From Nonlabens sp. MB-3u-79 (GTDB lineage: Bacteria; Bacteroidota; Bacteroidia; Flavobacteriales; Flavobacteriaceae): a stretch of 64,000 bases of DNA. Within the stretch, counting starts at the first letter, position 1. Every line of letters starts with the position of its first letter. The stretch spans positions 1,502,501-1,566,500 of the forward strand of contig NZ_CP025116.1 in NCBI RefSeq assembly GCF_002831625.1, read 5' to 3'. Under the pieces are notes generated by a model. That model was not told the origin of the DNA. It made no database searches and saw only the letters and a program-made list of their open reading frames with translations. Below, one piece after another: positions 46,262 through 57,322 of this stretch. A program made the position numbers and the translations under genes.

Positions 46262-47026
46262 TTAAAGTCCTCTTTTTTCCAACCAGCTGTTTAAAATCTC
46301 GTTGAATTCATCTGGGTGTTCCATCATGGCGGCGTGTCCACATTTGTCCACCCAATAAAGATCACTATTAGGTAGTTTTTCATGAAATTCTACAGCGACA
46401 TTAGGTGGTGTAACTCCGTCTTGTTTTCCCCAGATAATGCAAATGGGCGTTGTCATATTAGGAAGATCCTTTGACATATTGTGGCGTATAGCACTCTTTG
46501 CAATGGCGAGTGTTTTGAGCAATTTATTACGGTCATTAACCGTTGCAAAAACCTCATCCACAATTTCTTTTGTAGCGACAGCGGGATCATAAAAAACATC
46601 CTGACTTTTTGCTTTGATGTATTCATAATCTCCCTTTTTGGGGTAGCTATCACCCATAGCACTTTCATAAAGTCCAGAACTGCCAGTGATGACCAGCGCT
46701 TTTATTTTTTCAGGAAACATCTTTGTAGTCACAAGACCTATATGTCCACCTAGAGAATTGCCTAATAAGATCACTTCATCCCATCCCATATGATTGATAA
46801 AAGCATTGATGTGTTTTGCAAAGGTCCCGACGCTAGTTTTAATCAAGGGAGTGGAGTACATGGGTAAAGTAGGCACGACGACTTGATATCCTTTAGGAGG
46901 GAAATAATCGATTACACCTTGGAAATTACTTAGGCCACCCATCAAACCATGCAATATGATGATAGGGGTACCCTTTCCAGTAGTATAATATTCAAATTTA
47001 CCGTCTTTGATAAGATCGTGCGTCAT
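46262..47026 (-). CDS. Alpha/beta hydrolase
   Basis: 254 aa. Nucleophile elbow GNSLG with S91, oxyanion HG near 26, acid in WGKQDGVTP and His in DKCGHAAMMEHP near 230. No signal peptide. Substrate unknown. Confidence 0.88.
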   Translation of the reverse strand: MTHDLIKDGKFEYYTTGKGTPIIILHGLMGGLSNFQGVIDYFPPKGYQVVVPTLPMYSTPLIKTSVGTFAKHINAFINHMGWDEVILLGNSLGGHIGLVTTKMFPEKIKALVITGSSGLYESAMGDSYPKKGDYEYIKAKSQDVFYDPAVATKEIVDEVFATVNDRNKLLKTLAIAKSAIRHNMSKDLPNMTTPICIIWGKQDGVTPPNVAVEFHEKLPNSDLYWVDKCGHAAMMEHPDEFNEILNSWLEKRGL

Positions 47027-47140
47027 ATGGTGATTCTATGTGGCAAATATAATGGTTTTGGGTATAGGAAAAACAATGTTTTCTACTAGCTATTTGGAAA
47101 GTAAAAGTTTCTTTGAAAACAATTCTACTAATTTTTATTT

Positions 47141-47156
47141 CGCTTTCGCGAAAGCG
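47141..47156. repeat. Dispersed palindrome, copy 10
   Basis: Exact intergenic copy about 90 bp upstream of the MraZ-box repeats. Confidence 0.9.
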
Positions 47157-47247
47157 GAACTACTACAATTCTATAAGATTTTATACGACATCTTAAATTG
47201 TTAATAACTAGGGTAGTTATTCAGAAACAGCTGCATTTATCAACAAA

Positions 47248-47272
47248 GTGGTAAATTGTGGTAAAAAGTGGT
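47248..47272 (+). promoter_or_regulatory. MraZ-box repeats of the division cluster
   Basis: GTGGT occurs three times at exactly 10-bp spacing (47248, 47258, 47268), about 50 nt upstream of mraZ. The 10-bp period matches known MraZ binding regions (three TGGGN repeats with 5-nt gaps in E. coli), with GGT in place of GGG. Confidence 0.68.
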
Positions 47273-47320
47273 ATTAATTTCCCTATTTTTGATTTAAATA
47301 GTGCAAAACAGCTATTTCCA

Positions 47321-47788
47321 ATGATCAACTTTATAGGAACATACGAGTGTAAAACCGACGCCAAAGGGCGGTTCATGATGCCAGCCGCTTTAAAGAAGCA
47401 GTTGACACCTGTCATGCAAGAAGGTTTTGTAATCAAAAGGGCCGTTTTTCAGCCTTGCCTAGAGTTGTACCCATTAGTGGAGTGGAATAAGATGATGGAA
47501 AAATTGAACGGCTTAAACCGATTCAATAGAAAGCACAATGATTTCATACGTCGTTTTACCGCTGGAGTTAAAACTGTTGAGGTGGATGCAAATGGGCGAT
47601 TGCTCATTCCCAGAGACCTCATAACCATTGCAGGAATCACAAAAGAAGTTACCGTTTCAAGTGCGGTAAATATATTAGAAATCTGGGATAAGGAAAGGTA
47701 TGAAGCGGCTATTGATGACTCGCTAGATGACTTTGCTGATCTCGCTGAAGAAGTAATGGGAAATGACACAACCGATCTCTTATCATAA
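47321..47788 (+). CDS. mraZ: Transcriptional regulator MraZ
   Basis: 155 aa from the ATG at 47321, giving the usual MINFIGTYECK start; the frame extends to 47258 through the operator repeats, which is unlikely to be translated. Two SpoVT/AbrB-like units, with DAKGRFMMPAALKK and DANGRLLIPRDL. Represses its own cluster through the repeats upstream. Overlaps rsmH by 26 nt. Confidence 0.93.
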   Translation: MINFIGTYECKTDAKGRFMMPAALKKQLTPVMQEGFVIKRAVFQPCLELYPLVEWNKMMEKLNGLNRFNRKHNDFIRRFTAGVKTVEVDANGRLLIPRDLITIAGITKEVTVSSAVNILEIWDKERYEAAIDDSLDDFADLAEEVMGNDTTDLLS

Positions 47789-48680
47789 TCCAGTTCTTTT
47801 AAAAGAATCTGTAGATGGATTGAATATCGATCCATCTGGCGTATACGTGGATGTAACTTTTGGCGGTGGAGGACACTCTCGAGAGATACTTGCTCGATTA
47901 GGCCCCGAAGGAAAGCTTTTTGCTTTTGATCAAGATATAGACGCCCTAAAGAATGCGATTGAAGATGATCGCTTTCTGTTGATTCCTCAGAATTTCGGTT
48001 ATATGAAGCGCTTTTTAAGACTTTATGGTATTAAAGAAGTAGACGGGATTTTGGCAGATTTAGGTGTGAGTTCCCATCAGTTTGATGAAGCAGCACGAGG
48101 GTTTTCTACCCGCTTTGATGCGCGATTAGATATGCGTATGAATCAAGATCAAGATCTAGATGCTGTCATTGTATTGAATCAATACAGTGAAGAAGATCTT
48201 GTTAGAATTTTTAAGTCTTATGGGGAACTGCGTATAGCGCTTAAGCTAGCACAACGCATTGTAGCAGCAAGACAAGAGTCTGAAGTCACCACCGTTGCCG
48301 ACCTTAAGGCGATTTGTGCTCCTTTAGTTCCAGAACGTATAGAACACAAGCTGCTGGCTCAAGTCTTTCAAGCCATACGCATTGAAGTGAATAAAGAGAT
48401 GGAAGTGCTCTACGATTTTTTAAGACAGTCCGAAAATATTTTAAAAATAGGTGGAAGGCTGAGTGTGATTTCTTACCATTCTTTAGAAGACCGTCCAGTA
48501 AAAAGGTTTATGAGAAATGGTCTTTTTGAAGGAGAGCCAGAGAAAGATGTTTTCGGTAGGTCCAGTGTGCCTTTTAAGAAAATAGGTAAAATGATCATTC
48601 CTTCCAGAGAAGAGATTAAGGAAAATAACCGCGCGAGAAGTGCTAAGCTTCGTATTGCAGAGAAAATAGAAAGAGAATAA
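47763..48680 (+). CDS. rsmH: 16S rRNA (cytosine1402-N4)-methyltransferase
   Basis: 305 aa; start ISYHNPVLLKESVDGL and SAM motif VDVTFGGGGHS (about 22-32), then GILADLGVSSHQFD. Second gene of the cluster, also called mraW. Confidence 0.96.
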   Translation: MTQPISYHNPVLLKESVDGLNIDPSGVYVDVTFGGGGHSREILARLGPEGKLFAFDQDIDALKNAIEDDRFLLIPQNFGYMKRFLRLYGIKEVDGILADLGVSSHQFDEAARGFSTRFDARLDMRMNQDQDLDAVIVLNQYSEEDLVRIFKSYGELRIALKLAQRIVAARQESEVTTVADLKAICAPLVPERIEHKLLAQVFQAIRIEVNKEMEVLYDFLRQSENILKIGGRLSVISYHSLEDRPVKRFMRNGLFEGEPEKDVFGRSSVPFKKIGKMIIPSREEIKENNRARSAKLRIAEKIERE

Positions 48681-49010
48681 ATGGCTGCCAAAATCTATGA
48701 CATATTAAAAGGTAGTTTTTTAACTAATGATGATGCTTTTAAAAACTGGCGGTTTATTCTGTTTGCTGCTTTTCTAGCCATTGTCATGATTTACACAGGT
48801 CATAGTTACGAGAGAAAGGTGCACAAACTAGCTGCTCTTAATGAACAAGTTACTGAGCTGCATAGCGAGTATACCGATTTAGAAAGAAGGTTGATGTTCA
48901 TGCAAATGGAATCTACCGTGGCTGTAAAAATTAAAAAGAAAGGAATTGCTCCGGCTCAAAATCCGCCGCAGAAGATTATAATCTTAAAGACCAAAGATGG
49001 CAACAACTAG
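48681..49010 (+). CDS. ftsL: FtsL-like division protein
   Basis: 109 aa, bitopic: one membrane helix about 28-45 (FILFAAFLAIVMIYTG) then a leucine-zipper-like coiled coil (LAALNEQVTELHSEYTDLE). Identified mostly by position between rsmH and ftsI and by topology. It overlaps ftsI by 14 nt. Confidence 0.82.
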   Translation: MAAKIYDILKGSFLTNDDAFKNWRFILFAAFLAIVMIYTGHSYERKVHKLAALNEQVTELHSEYTDLERRLMFMQMESTVAVKIKKKGIAPAQNPPQKIIILKTKDGNN

Positions 49011-50988
49011 TAAAAACATATTAAATAAAATGTACCTAGTAGGTGCCGTGTTTGTTATTGTTGCGCTATTGGTTGTTGTTCAAATTATCAATATTCAATT
49101 TGTTGATGGGGATGCTTACAGAGCAAAAGCTGAGCAGCGCATTTTCAGAAACGACACCATACCTTCTACAAGAGGGAATTTATACGATGCTAATGGTCAG
49201 TTGCTGGCGACTTCTATCAGTAAATACGATATTCGTTTTGATGCTTTGGCACCATCCACCCAAGATTTTAATGATAACATAGCAGCTCTGGCAGAGGCAT
49301 TATCAATGAAATTTAATACGTCTAAAGATTATTACCTCCAAAAATTGAGAAAAGCACACAGCAACCGCAACCGCTATATGCTTATCGCAAAAAACCTCAA
49401 TTATGGAGACTATAAAGAAATTAGAGAGTTCCCTTTATTTGAAAAGGGTCCTTACCGGGGCGGTCTTATTATAGAAAAAAGGATCGTTCGGGAACATCCG
49501 TTGGGGAAAATGGCTGAGCGTATTGTAGGCTATGATCGCAACGGCAGTGCACCTGTAGGTTTAGAAGGTGCTTTTGCTCCTTATTTAAGAGGTAGTGATG
49601 GCGTGCGTTTAGAACAAAAAATAGGTAAGAATCAATGGAAGCCTATCTCAAGCGAGAATGAAATTGATCCTAATGATGGTTATGATGTGTATACCACTAT
49701 CGATGTCAACATGCAAGATGTTGCTCATCATGCTTTATTAGAACAGCTGGAGTATTTTGAAGCAGACCACGGTACTGCGGTGGTTATGGAAGTGGCTACC
49801 GGAGAGATCAAAGCGCTTTCTAATTTAGGTAGAGGAGAAAGTGGTAAATATTTTGAAAAGAGAAACTATGCGGTTTGGGAATCTCATGAACCAGGTTCTA
49901 CCTTTAAATTGATGAGTGTAATTGCTGCATTAGAAGATAAAGTAGTCGATACCAGTACTGTTTTTGATACTCAAGGCGGGAAAATTTCCTATTACGGTCG
50001 TAATGTGCGAGATTCTAAATACGGTGGTTACGGAAAAATAAGTGTTGCAAAAGCCTTTGAGGTTTCTTCAAACACAGCATTGGTGCAAATGATTCAAAAC
50101 AATTATAAATCACATCCAGATGATTATGTGAATCGATTGTACAGTATGAATCTAAATGAAAAATTAGACCTTCCTATTAAAGGGGAAGGCGTTCCTATGA
50201 TTCCGCATCCAGACGATGCTAACTGGAGCGGTCTTTCTTTGCCGTGGATGGGATTCGGTTATGGGGTGCAATTAACGCCACTTCAAACATTGACCTTTTA
50301 CAATGCTGTAGCTAATAATGGTGTAATGGTGAAGCCTCGACTTATTAGAGAAGTGAAGTCTAAGGAACGATTGATAGAACAATTTGACAGAGAGATTATC
50401 AATCCTGCCATCTGTTCTCAGAATACCATCGATAAGGTAAAAGTGATGATGGAGAATGTGGTAAAAAGAGGAACGGCAGATAATCTTTACAGTAAAAATT
50501 TCTCTATGGCAGGTAAAACAGGGACCTGTCAGGCAGAGTACTGGAAAAGTCCAGGAAATTATATAGCTTCTTTTGCTGGGTACTTTCCAGCAGATAAGCC
50601 CAAGTACAGTTGTATAGTAGTCATACACAAGCCAAATACTAAAAAAGGATACTACGGTAACATTGTAGCTGGACCAGTTTTTAAAACCATTGCTCAAAAA
50701 ATCTACGCTAACAACCCATTATTAGATGAGGTAGAACTACAAAAATCCATACCTGCACGGATTGCAAAGTCACATGACAATTACCTAAAGACCATACATC
50801 AACAAGCGGAAACAAGTATTAGTAAAATGCCCGATTTAATAGGTATGGAGGCTATGGATGCCATTGCAATAGTCGAAAACCTAGGGGCTAAAGTAGTTCT
50901 TAGAGGTTCTGGGAGAGTAAGCTCTCAAAGTTTAAAAGCAGGGACAAAATTGTCTTCTACAGTTAAAGTAACACTCACATTATTATGA
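48997..50988 (+). CDS. ftsI: Penicillin-binding protein, FtsI type with PASTA domain
   Basis: Septal transpeptidase, 663 aa: membrane anchor about 13-34, dimerisation domain, then the catalytic motifs S301-x-x-K304, S357-S-N359 and K507-T-G509. A single PASTA domain (MPDLIGMEAMDAIAIVENLG) ends the protein. Overlaps murE by 4 nt (ATGA). Confidence 0.94.
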   Translation: MATTSKNILNKMYLVGAVFVIVALLVVVQIINIQFVDGDAYRAKAEQRIFRNDTIPSTRGNLYDANGQLLATSISKYDIRFDALAPSTQDFNDNIAALAEALSMKFNTSKDYYLQKLRKAHSNRNRYMLIAKNLNYGDYKEIREFPLFEKGPYRGGLIIEKRIVREHPLGKMAERIVGYDRNGSAPVGLEGAFAPYLRGSDGVRLEQKIGKNQWKPISSENEIDPNDGYDVYTTIDVNMQDVAHHALLEQLEYFEADHGTAVVMEVATGEIKALSNLGRGESGKYFEKRNYAVWESHEPGSTFKLMSVIAALEDKVVDTSTVFDTQGGKISYYGRNVRDSKYGGYGKISVAKAFEVSSNTALVQMIQNNYKSHPDDYVNRLYSMNLNEKLDLPIKGEGVPMIPHPDDANWSGLSLPWMGFGYGVQLTPLQTLTFYNAVANNGVMVKPRLIREVKSKERLIEQFDREIINPAICSQNTIDKVKVMMENVVKRGTADNLYSKNFSMAGKTGTCQAEYWKSPGNYIASFAGYFPADKPKYSCIVVIHKPNTKKGYYGNIVAGPVFKTIAQKIYANNPLLDEVELQKSIPARIAKSHDNYLKTIHQQAETSISKMPDLIGMEAMDAIAIVENLGAKVVLRGSGRVSSQSLKAGTKLSSTVKVTLTLL

Positions 50989-52451
50989 TGATTCTTAAAG
51001 ACATATTGTATAAGGTAAGTCTGGACGTAGTTATAGGCACTACAAACGTACAGATCAATGACATCCAATTTGATTCTAGAGCGATTCAAAAAGGAGGTGT
51101 TTTTGTTGCGCTGAAAGGTACAGTCGTTGATGGTCATGAGTACATTGAAAAAGCCGTTTCATTAGGAGCAAAAGCGATTATTCTGGAAGAGCTTCCTGAT
51201 TACCAAGAGGAGCAAGTGACCTATATAAAAGTAAAAAATACTCATAATGCACTAGCACTAATAGCGGCCAACTTTCATCAAAATCCTTCAAGAGATTTAA
51301 AGTTAGTTGGCGTTACCGGCACGAATGGTAAAACCACTACTACGTCTTTATTATACCAACTATTTAAAAAATCAGGTTTTAAAACGGGGTTAATTTCTAC
51401 CGTAGAGATTTTAATCGATGAGAAAGTTGTCTCTACGAAGCATACAACACCAGATCCACTAACCATCAATAGACATCTTGCAGACATGGTTGCTGTAGGA
51501 GTAGATTATTGTTTTATGGAGGTGAGTAGTCATGGAATAGCACAAGAACGTGTTGCTGGGCTAGAATTTGCTGGTGGAATTTTTACCAACCTTTCCCATG
51601 ACCATCTCGATTACCACAACAGCTTTGCAGAATATAGAGATGTTAAGAAAAGATTCTTTGATGAGTTGCCTAAAAAGGCTTTTGCATTAACTAATCTGGA
51701 CGATAAAAATGGAGCAGTGATGCTTCAAAATACCAAAGCTAGAAAATTAGGGTATGCCTTAAAAAGCTATACCGATTACAGGGCGCAGATTGTTGAAAAT
51801 CAATTCGGTGGTTTGTTGTTGAAAATCAATGAGCATGAAGTATGGTCTAAGATGGTTGGACAGTTCAATGCCTACAATGTTTTAGCTATTTATGCTTGTG
51901 CGATAGAATTAGGATTGAAAGATATAGAAGTGCTTGAGGTGATTTCTCAGTTAGAGGGAGTCGCTGGAAGGTTTCAATATTTCACTACGGTAGAAAGTAG
52001 AATTACCGCTATAGTGGATTATGCGCATACTCCAGACGCACTTAAAAATGTGCTGGAAACGATCAATTCCATTCGTACTAAAAATGAAAAGGTGATTACA
52101 GTTATAGGTTGTGGCGGAGATCGCGATGTGACCAAAAGGCCTAAAATGGCTCATATAGCAGCAGCGCTGAGCGATCAAGTCATCTTCACTAGTGATAATC
52201 CGCGTACAGAAGATCCTCAGAAGATTCTTGATGATATGGAAGCCGGTGTACAACCACAAGACTTTAAAAAAACAATTACCATTTTAAATCGCAAGCAAGC
52301 TATAAAAGCCGCTGCAAAAATGGCAAACAAAAATGATATTATCCTTATTGCTGGTAAGGGTCATGAAACCTATCAAGAGATTCACGGTGTGCGGTCAGAT
52401 TTTGATGATCGAGAATTAATCGCCGAGTTTCTTAACCAACTCAACAAATAA
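50985..52451 (+). CDS. murE: UDP-MurNAc-L-Ala-D-Glu: meso-diaminopimelate ligase
   Basis: 488 aa. ATP motif [12 protein letters not shown] from residue 109. DNPR near 405 is the signature for meso-DAP rather than lysine, so the peptidoglycan is probably DAP-type. Confidence 0.95.
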   Translation: MMILKDILYKVSLDVVIGTTNVQINDIQFDSRAIQKGGVFVALKGTVVDGHEYIEKAVSLGAKAIILEELPDYQEEQVTYIKVKNTHNALALIAANFHQNPSRDLKLVGVTGTNGKTTTTSLLYQLFKKSGFKTGLISTVEILIDEKVVSTKHTTPDPLTINRHLADMVAVGVDYCFMEVSSHGIAQERVAGLEFAGGIFTNLSHDHLDYHNSFAEYRDVKKRFFDELPKKAFALTNLDDKNGAVMLQNTKARKLGYALKSYTDYRAQIVENQFGGLLLKINEHEVWSKMVGQFNAYNVLAIYACAIELGLKDIEVLEVISQLEGVAGRFQYFTTVESRITAIVDYAHTPDALKNVLETINSIRTKNEKVITVIGCGGDRDVTKRPKMAHIAAALSDQVIFTSDNPRTEDPQKILDDMEAGVQPQDFKKTITILNRKQAIKAAAKMANKNDIILIAGKGHETYQEIHGVRSDFDDRELIAEFLNQLNK

Positions 52452-52452
52452 G

Positions 52453-53685
52453 ATGCTATACTATTTATTCAAATATCTAGAAGAAGAATTTAATATGCCG
52501 GGCGCATCGCTTTTTGGGTTTATCACCTTTAGAGCGGCTATTGCATTTGTTCTTTCGCTAGCTTTTTCTACTATTTATGGTAAGCGCATCATTAACTTTT
52601 TACAAAAACAGCAGGTAGGGGAAACCGTACGCGACTTAGGTCTGGAAGGACAAGCGCAAAAAGCTGGCACGCCTACAATGGGCGGGATCATCATCATTTT
52701 GGCAACCTTGATTCCAGCATTTCTTTTATGTCAGATAGATAATATTTACGTAGTCATGTTGATCATCACCACGATCTGGATGGGATTGATAGGTTTTACG
52801 GACGATTATATCAAGATTTTCAAAAAAGATAAAGGTGGTTTAAAAGGTGTTTTCAAGGTGATAGGCCAGGTGGGGTTAGGCGCTATTATTGGTTCTATCA
52901 TGTTTTTCCACGATGGGATAACGATTAAAGAAAAAATTGTACATACTACAAATAAACAAGAACTCGTATCTCAAAATATTCCAGTGGAATTTGGTGCTGC
53001 AGAAAAGTCTACTAAAACAACCATCCCTTTTGTAAAGGATAATGAGTTTGATTATGCAAGTTTGATTGATTGGATCGACCCTAGTCTTGCCAATTGGGCA
53101 TGGTTGGTATTTATACCTATCGTAATTATCATCGTAACAGCTGTTTCAAACGGTGCAAACCTCACTGATGGAATTGATGGGCTCGCCGCAGGAACTAGTG
53201 TTATAGTAGTCATTACTCTAGCATTATTTGCATGGATTTCTGGGAATATTATTTTCTCCAATTATCTCAACGTGATGTACATACCTAACTCTGGGGAGAT
53301 GGTGGTTTTTGTCACCGCATTTGCCGGGGCACTAGTTGGTTTTCTATGGTATAACACCTTTCCAGCCCAAGTTTTTATGGGGGATACAGGAAGTCTTACT
53401 ATCGGAGGTATCATCGCCGTGCTGGCCATTGCGACTAGAAAGGAATTATTGATCCCTATTCTTTGCGGTATTTTCTTAATGGAAAACCTTTCTGTAGTGA
53501 TGCAGGTAAGTTGGTTCAAATACACTAAAAATAAACATGGAGAAGGAAGAAGAATTTTTCTCATGTCTCCATTACACCATCATTATCAAAAACGAGGTAT
53601 TCATGAAAGCAAGATCGTTGTACGGTTTTGGATCGTGGGAATATTGCTCGCCATTATCAGTATTGTAACCCTAAAAGTACGTTAA
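52453..53685 (+). CDS. mraY: Phospho-MurNAc-pentapeptide transferase
   Basis: Makes lipid I at the inner membrane. 410 aa, about 10 helices; [11 protein letters not shown], the Asp pair in [21 protein letters not shown] and the [12 protein letters not shown] loop are all present. It has the extended cytoplasmic/periplasmic insert (about 150-210) seen in Bacteroidota. The stop overlaps the murD start. Confidence 0.96.
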   Translation: MLYYLFKYLEEEFNMPGASLFGFITFRAAIAFVLSLAFSTIYGKRIINFLQKQQVGETVRDLGLEGQAQKAGTPTMGGIIIILATLIPAFLLCQIDNIYVVMLIITTIWMGLIGFTDDYIKIFKKDKGGLKGVFKVIGQVGLGAIIGSIMFFHDGITIKEKIVHTTNKQELVSQNIPVEFGAAEKSTKTTIPFVKDNEFDYASLIDWIDPSLANWAWLVFIPIVIIIVTAVSNGANLTDGIDGLAAGTSVIVVITLALFAWISGNIIFSNYLNVMYIPNSGEMVVFVTAFAGALVGFLWYNTFPAQVFMGDTGSLTIGGIIAVLAIATRKELLIPILCGIFLMENLSVVMQVSWFKYTKNKHGEGRRIFLMSPLHHHYQKRGIHESKIVVRFWIVGILLAIISIVTLKVR

Positions 53686-55046
53686 TGAGTCTGTCGCATC
53701 CATATAATAGCAATCAACGTCTTGTCGTCCTCGGAGGAGGGATTAGTGGCATGGGCGCAGCTGTGTTAGGGGTTCAAGAAGGCTATGATGTTTTTTTAAG
53801 TGATGCAGGTGTTTTAGTTCCCGCTTTCGCGAAAGCCTTACAAGAACAAGCTATTTCCTATGAATCAGGAGGTCATACGATGGAGAAAATTCTCAATGCT
53901 TCCTTAGTAGTAAAAAGCCCAGGGATTCCAGATAACGCGCCATTGATTGTAGCGATTAAAGCCAAAGGGATTGAGGTGGTATCAGAAATTGAATTTGCCG
54001 CTCGTTTCACCGATGAATGCATTATCGCGATAACAGGCTCTAACGGAAAAACAACGGTAACTAGTTTAATGGATCACATCCTTAACGTGGCCCAACTCGA
54101 TCACACCACCGGCGGAAACATTGGGGAGAGTTTTGCACAACAAGTGTCGGAAGGTAAATCGGCAAACAGATTGTTAGAAGTAAGCAGTTTTCAATTGGAC
54201 GGCATCAATACGTTTAAACCGCATATAGCCATTATTTTAAATATCACTCCAGATCATTTGGATCGATACGATTACAAATTTGAGAATTACGTAGCCAGTA
54301 AAATGCGTATCGCGATGAATCAAGATGAGAACGATTACCTCATTTATAATGCAGACGATAAAGCCATTACCGACTCCATAAAACAATTAGATATAAAAGC
54401 ACAGCTCATTCCTTTTTCTATGGAAAGGAAACTAGAAACAGGAGCTTATTTACATAACCATCAGATTCATATTAACACCCATAACTCATTATTTACTATG
54501 CCTATAGAGCAATTGTCAATTAAAGGAAAGCACAACACTGCAAACGCAATGGCTGCTTCTACCGCTTCAAAACTTCTACAAATAAGAAAGGAGACCATCA
54601 GACAAAGTCTTACTTCTTTTGAAGGAGTGGAACACCGTCTAGAAAATGTATTAAAAATTAATAAAGTTCAATACATCAACGATTCAAAAGCAACTAATGT
54701 AAACGCAACTTATTATGCGCTGGACAGCATGGAGCAACCTACCGTATGGATTGTCGGAGGTGTGGATAAAGGAAACGATTACTCTGATTTATACAGTCTG
54801 GTAAATCGAAAGGTTAAAGCTATAGTATGTCTCGGAGAGGATAATTCTAAGATCGTAGAGGCTTTTGGAAATTGTGTAGAGCAAATGGTAGAAACTAGTA
54901 ACATGGAAGATGCCGTAAGAGTAGCGTATAAGCTCGCTCAAGCAGGTGATACGGTCTTGTTAAGTCCGGCATGTGCCAGTTTTGATCTTTTTAAGAACTA
55001 TGAAGACCGTGGTCGCCAATTTAAAAACGCAGTAAGAGGATTGTAA
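53685..55046 (+). CDS. murD: UDP-MurNAc-L-alanine: D-glutamate ligase
   Basis: 453 aa from the ATG at 53685 (TAATG overlap with mraY); a longer frame from 53628 lies within mraY. P-loop ITGSNGKTTVTS near 117. A palindrome copy encodes PAFAKAL near residue 47, in the first domain. Confidence 0.94.
   Translation: MSLSHPYNSNQRLVVLGGGISGMGAAVLGVQEGYDVFLSDAGVLVPAFAKALQEQAISYESGGHTMEKILNASLVVKSPGIPDNAPLIVAIKAKGIEVVSEIEFAARFTDECIIAITGSNGKTTVTSLMDHILNVAQLDHTTGGNIGESFAQQVSEGKSANRLLEVSSFQLDGINTFKPHIAIILNITPDHLDRYDYKFENYVASKMRIAMNQDENDYLIYNADDKAITDSIKQLDIKAQLIPFSMERKLETGAYLHNHQIHINTHNSLFTMPIEQLSIKGKHNTANAMAASTASKLLQIRKETIRQSLTSFEGVEHRLENVLKINKVQYINDSKATNVNATYYALDSMEQPTVWIVGGVDKGNDYSDLYSLVNRKVKAIVCLGEDNSKIVEAFGNCVEQMVETSNMEDAVRVAYKLAQAGDTVLLSPACASFDLFKNYEDRGRQFKNAVRGL
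53822..53837. repeat. Dispersed palindrome, copy 11 (last base C)
   Basis: 15 of 16 bases in murD, read Ala-Phe-Ala-Lys-Ala. Confidence 0.85.
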
Positions 55047-55047
55047 A

Positions 55048-56250
55048 TTGAAAATTAGAAGCTACATATCTGGAGATTCCTTTTTATGGGCGCTGGTAAT
55101 TATTTTACTGGTGTTTTCCTTCCTTCCTGTGTACAGCGCAAGTGCAAATCTCGCCTATATAGGAACTGGAACTGGTAATACCACAAAGTATCTGGTAAAG
55201 CACTTTGGACATGTAGTTATAGGACTGGGAATTTTATATTCGGTACATAAGATCCCTTACCGATATTTTAGAGGCTTGAGCGTTTTACTGCTTCCGGTAG
55301 TAATTCTGTTGCTCATTTACACTGCAATGCAAGGTACAATTATGGGTGGTGCCAGTGCGAGCAGGTGGATGACTGTTCCTGTAATAGGAATGAAGTTTCA
55401 AACCAGCACTTTTGCCTTTGTGGTATTGATGGCATACGTGGCAAAATATCTAGCATCTATTAAAGATAAAGTGGTCACTTTTAAGCAGTCTGTTTTACCA
55501 TTATGGGTGCCAGTAGGAATCATATTGGTGCTCATTGCACCTTTTAATTTATCCACAGCATTGCTCATTTTCACCATGATATTGATGACTTGTTTTGTGG
55601 GTGGTTACCCTATAAAATATTTACTAGGTATTATAGGAATTGGTTTTGTGGCGTTGAGTTTATTTATTCTTACAGCAAAGGCTTTTCCTGGAGTCTTCCC
55701 CAACCGCGTGGATACTTGGGTATCTCGTATTGCCACATTTGGAGGAGAAGGAGACGCAGATTCCAACTATCAAGTAGAACGAGCTAAAACAGCCATAGCA
55801 AATGGTTACATCGCTGGAGTAGGTCCAGGAAAAAGCGCGACAAAACACGTATTACCGCAATCAGCAAGTGATTTTATTTATGCGATTATACTAGAGGAAT
55901 TTGGAATTATAGGAGGTCTTTTTATACTTGCCTTGTACCTGTTTTTTCTATTTAGGTTGATCATCATTTCTACAAAGGCCAGCTCGATTTTTGGGCAGTT
56001 ACTGGTCATAGGTGTTGGTTTTCCTATTGTTTTTCAGGCATTGACAAATATGGCTGTAGCGGTTAATTTAATTCCCGTTACTGGGCAGACCTTACCATTG
56101 ATAAGTAGTGGTGGTACTTCTATATTAATGACTTGTATGGCCATAGGAATCGTGTTGAGTGTCAGTGCAAAACGAGAAGAGACTATTGCTCAAGAAAAAG
56201 TAAAAGAAGAAGAAATGAACCCCTTAGATGTACTCAGTGAAGCCATATAA
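55048..56250 (+). CDS. ftsW: Septal peptidoglycan polymerase FtsW
   Basis: SEDS-family lipid II polymerase, 400 aa, about 10 helices. Conserved [25 protein letters not shown] and the ending [15 protein letters not shown]. The start is a TTG at 55048 just after the murD stop; it keeps the conserved N-terminus. Overlaps murG by 23 nt. Confidence 0.94.
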   Translation: MKIRSYISGDSFLWALVIILLVFSFLPVYSASANLAYIGTGTGNTTKYLVKHFGHVVIGLGILYSVHKIPYRYFRGLSVLLLPVVILLLIYTAMQGTIMGGASASRWMTVPVIGMKFQTSTFAFVVLMAYVAKYLASIKDKVVTFKQSVLPLWVPVGIILVLIAPFNLSTALLIFTMILMTCFVGGYPIKYLLGIIGIGFVALSLFILTAKAFPGVFPNRVDTWVSRIATFGGEGDADSNYQVERAKTAIANGYIAGVGPGKSATKHVLPQSASDFIYAIILEEFGIIGGLFILALYLFFLFRLIIISTKASSIFGQLLVIGVGFPIVFQALTNMAVAVNLIPVTGQTLPLISSGGTSILMTCMAIGIVLSVSAKREETIAQEKVKEEEMNPLDVLSEAI

Positions 56251-57322
56251 AATAATCATATCAGGTGGAGGAACAGGTGGACATATCTACCCGGCGATTT
56301 CTATTGCAAATGAATGCAAGAGAAGATGGGCAGACTGTGAGATACTATTTGTGGGTGCAAAGGATCGTATGGAAATGGAAAAAGTGCCTGCCGCAGGTTA
56401 TCAAATCAAAGGCCTATGGATCAGTGGTATTCAAAGAAGTCTTTCTCTTAAAAATCTGGCTTTTCCATTTAAAGTGATCAAGAGTCTTTATGACGCACGC
56501 AAAATCATTGAAAAATTCCAACCAGATATTGCCGTAGGGACTGGAGGGTTTGCTAGTGGACCACTTCTTTTTATGGCTCATAAAATGAGAATCCCAACGC
56601 TTATTCAAGAACAAAATTCCTATCCAGGAATCACTAATAAATTACTGAGTAAAAGAGTCCATAAAATTTGTGTAGCCAGTAATGGCCTCGAGCGGTTTTT
56701 CCCTAAAGATAAGCTCGTTTTAACCGGTAATCCGGTACGTCAGGATCTGCTCGATAGTTCTCATTTAAGAGAAGAAGCAATAGCTCACTTTCAATTAGAT
56801 GCTCATAAAAAAACCTTATTGGTGCTGGGAGGAAGCCTTGGAGCAAGAAGAGTGAATCAATTGATTGAAAGTCAATTGCACGCATTGAAAGAAGAGGTGC
56901 AAATCATTTGGCAATGCGGTAAATTCTATTACGAAGAATACAAAAATAAAAACCAAGAAAGCGTTCACGTTCACGCCTTTTTAGACAGAATGGATCTCGC
57001 CTACGCAGCAGCAGATTTTATCATCTCGCGTGCTGGAGCTGGTTCTATTTCAGAGCTTTGTATAGTCGGAAAACCAGTGATTTTCATTCCGTCACCACAT
57101 GTGGCAGAAGATCATCAGACTAAAAACGCACAAGCAATAATTGAGAAAGATGCTGCATTAATGATTAAAGAAGAAGATCTTGATCAGAATTTCACAACAC
57201 TTTGGAAGGGGTTGTATGCTGATCTAGAATTACAGAAAAAACTTTCTGAAAACATAAAAAAACTTGCGCTTCCAGACGCTACAAAATCTATTGTTAACGA
57301 ATTAGAGCAATTACTCCAATGA
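56228..57322 (+). CDS. murG: Lipid II synthase MurG
   Basis: 364-aa GT-B glycosyltransferase adding GlcNAc to lipid [12 protein letters not shown] near the start, [10 protein letters not shown], and the donor site [11 protein letters not shown] near 260. Overlaps murC by 4 nt. Confidence 0.96.
   Translation: MYSVKPYKIIISGGGTGGHIYPAISIANECKRRWADCEILFVGAKDRMEMEKVPAAGYQIKGLWISGIQRSLSLKNLAFPFKVIKSLYDARKIIEKFQPDIAVGTGGFASGPLLFMAHKMRIPTLIQEQNSYPGITNKLLSKRVHKICVASNGLERFFPKDKLVLTGNPVRQDLLDSSHLREEAIAHFQLDAHKKTLLVLGGSLGARRVNQLIESQLHALKEEVQIIWQCGKFYYEEYKNKNQESVHVHAFLDRMDLAYAAADFIISRAGAGSISELCIVGKPVIFIPSPHVAEDHQTKNAQAIIEKDAALMIKEEDLDQNFTTLWKGLYADLELQKKLSENIKKLALPDATKSIVNELEQLLQ

Noticed and set aside
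47258..47320. Upstream extension of mraZ to 47258
   Set aside because: It would translate the MraZ-box repeats and is not part of the conserved protein start.
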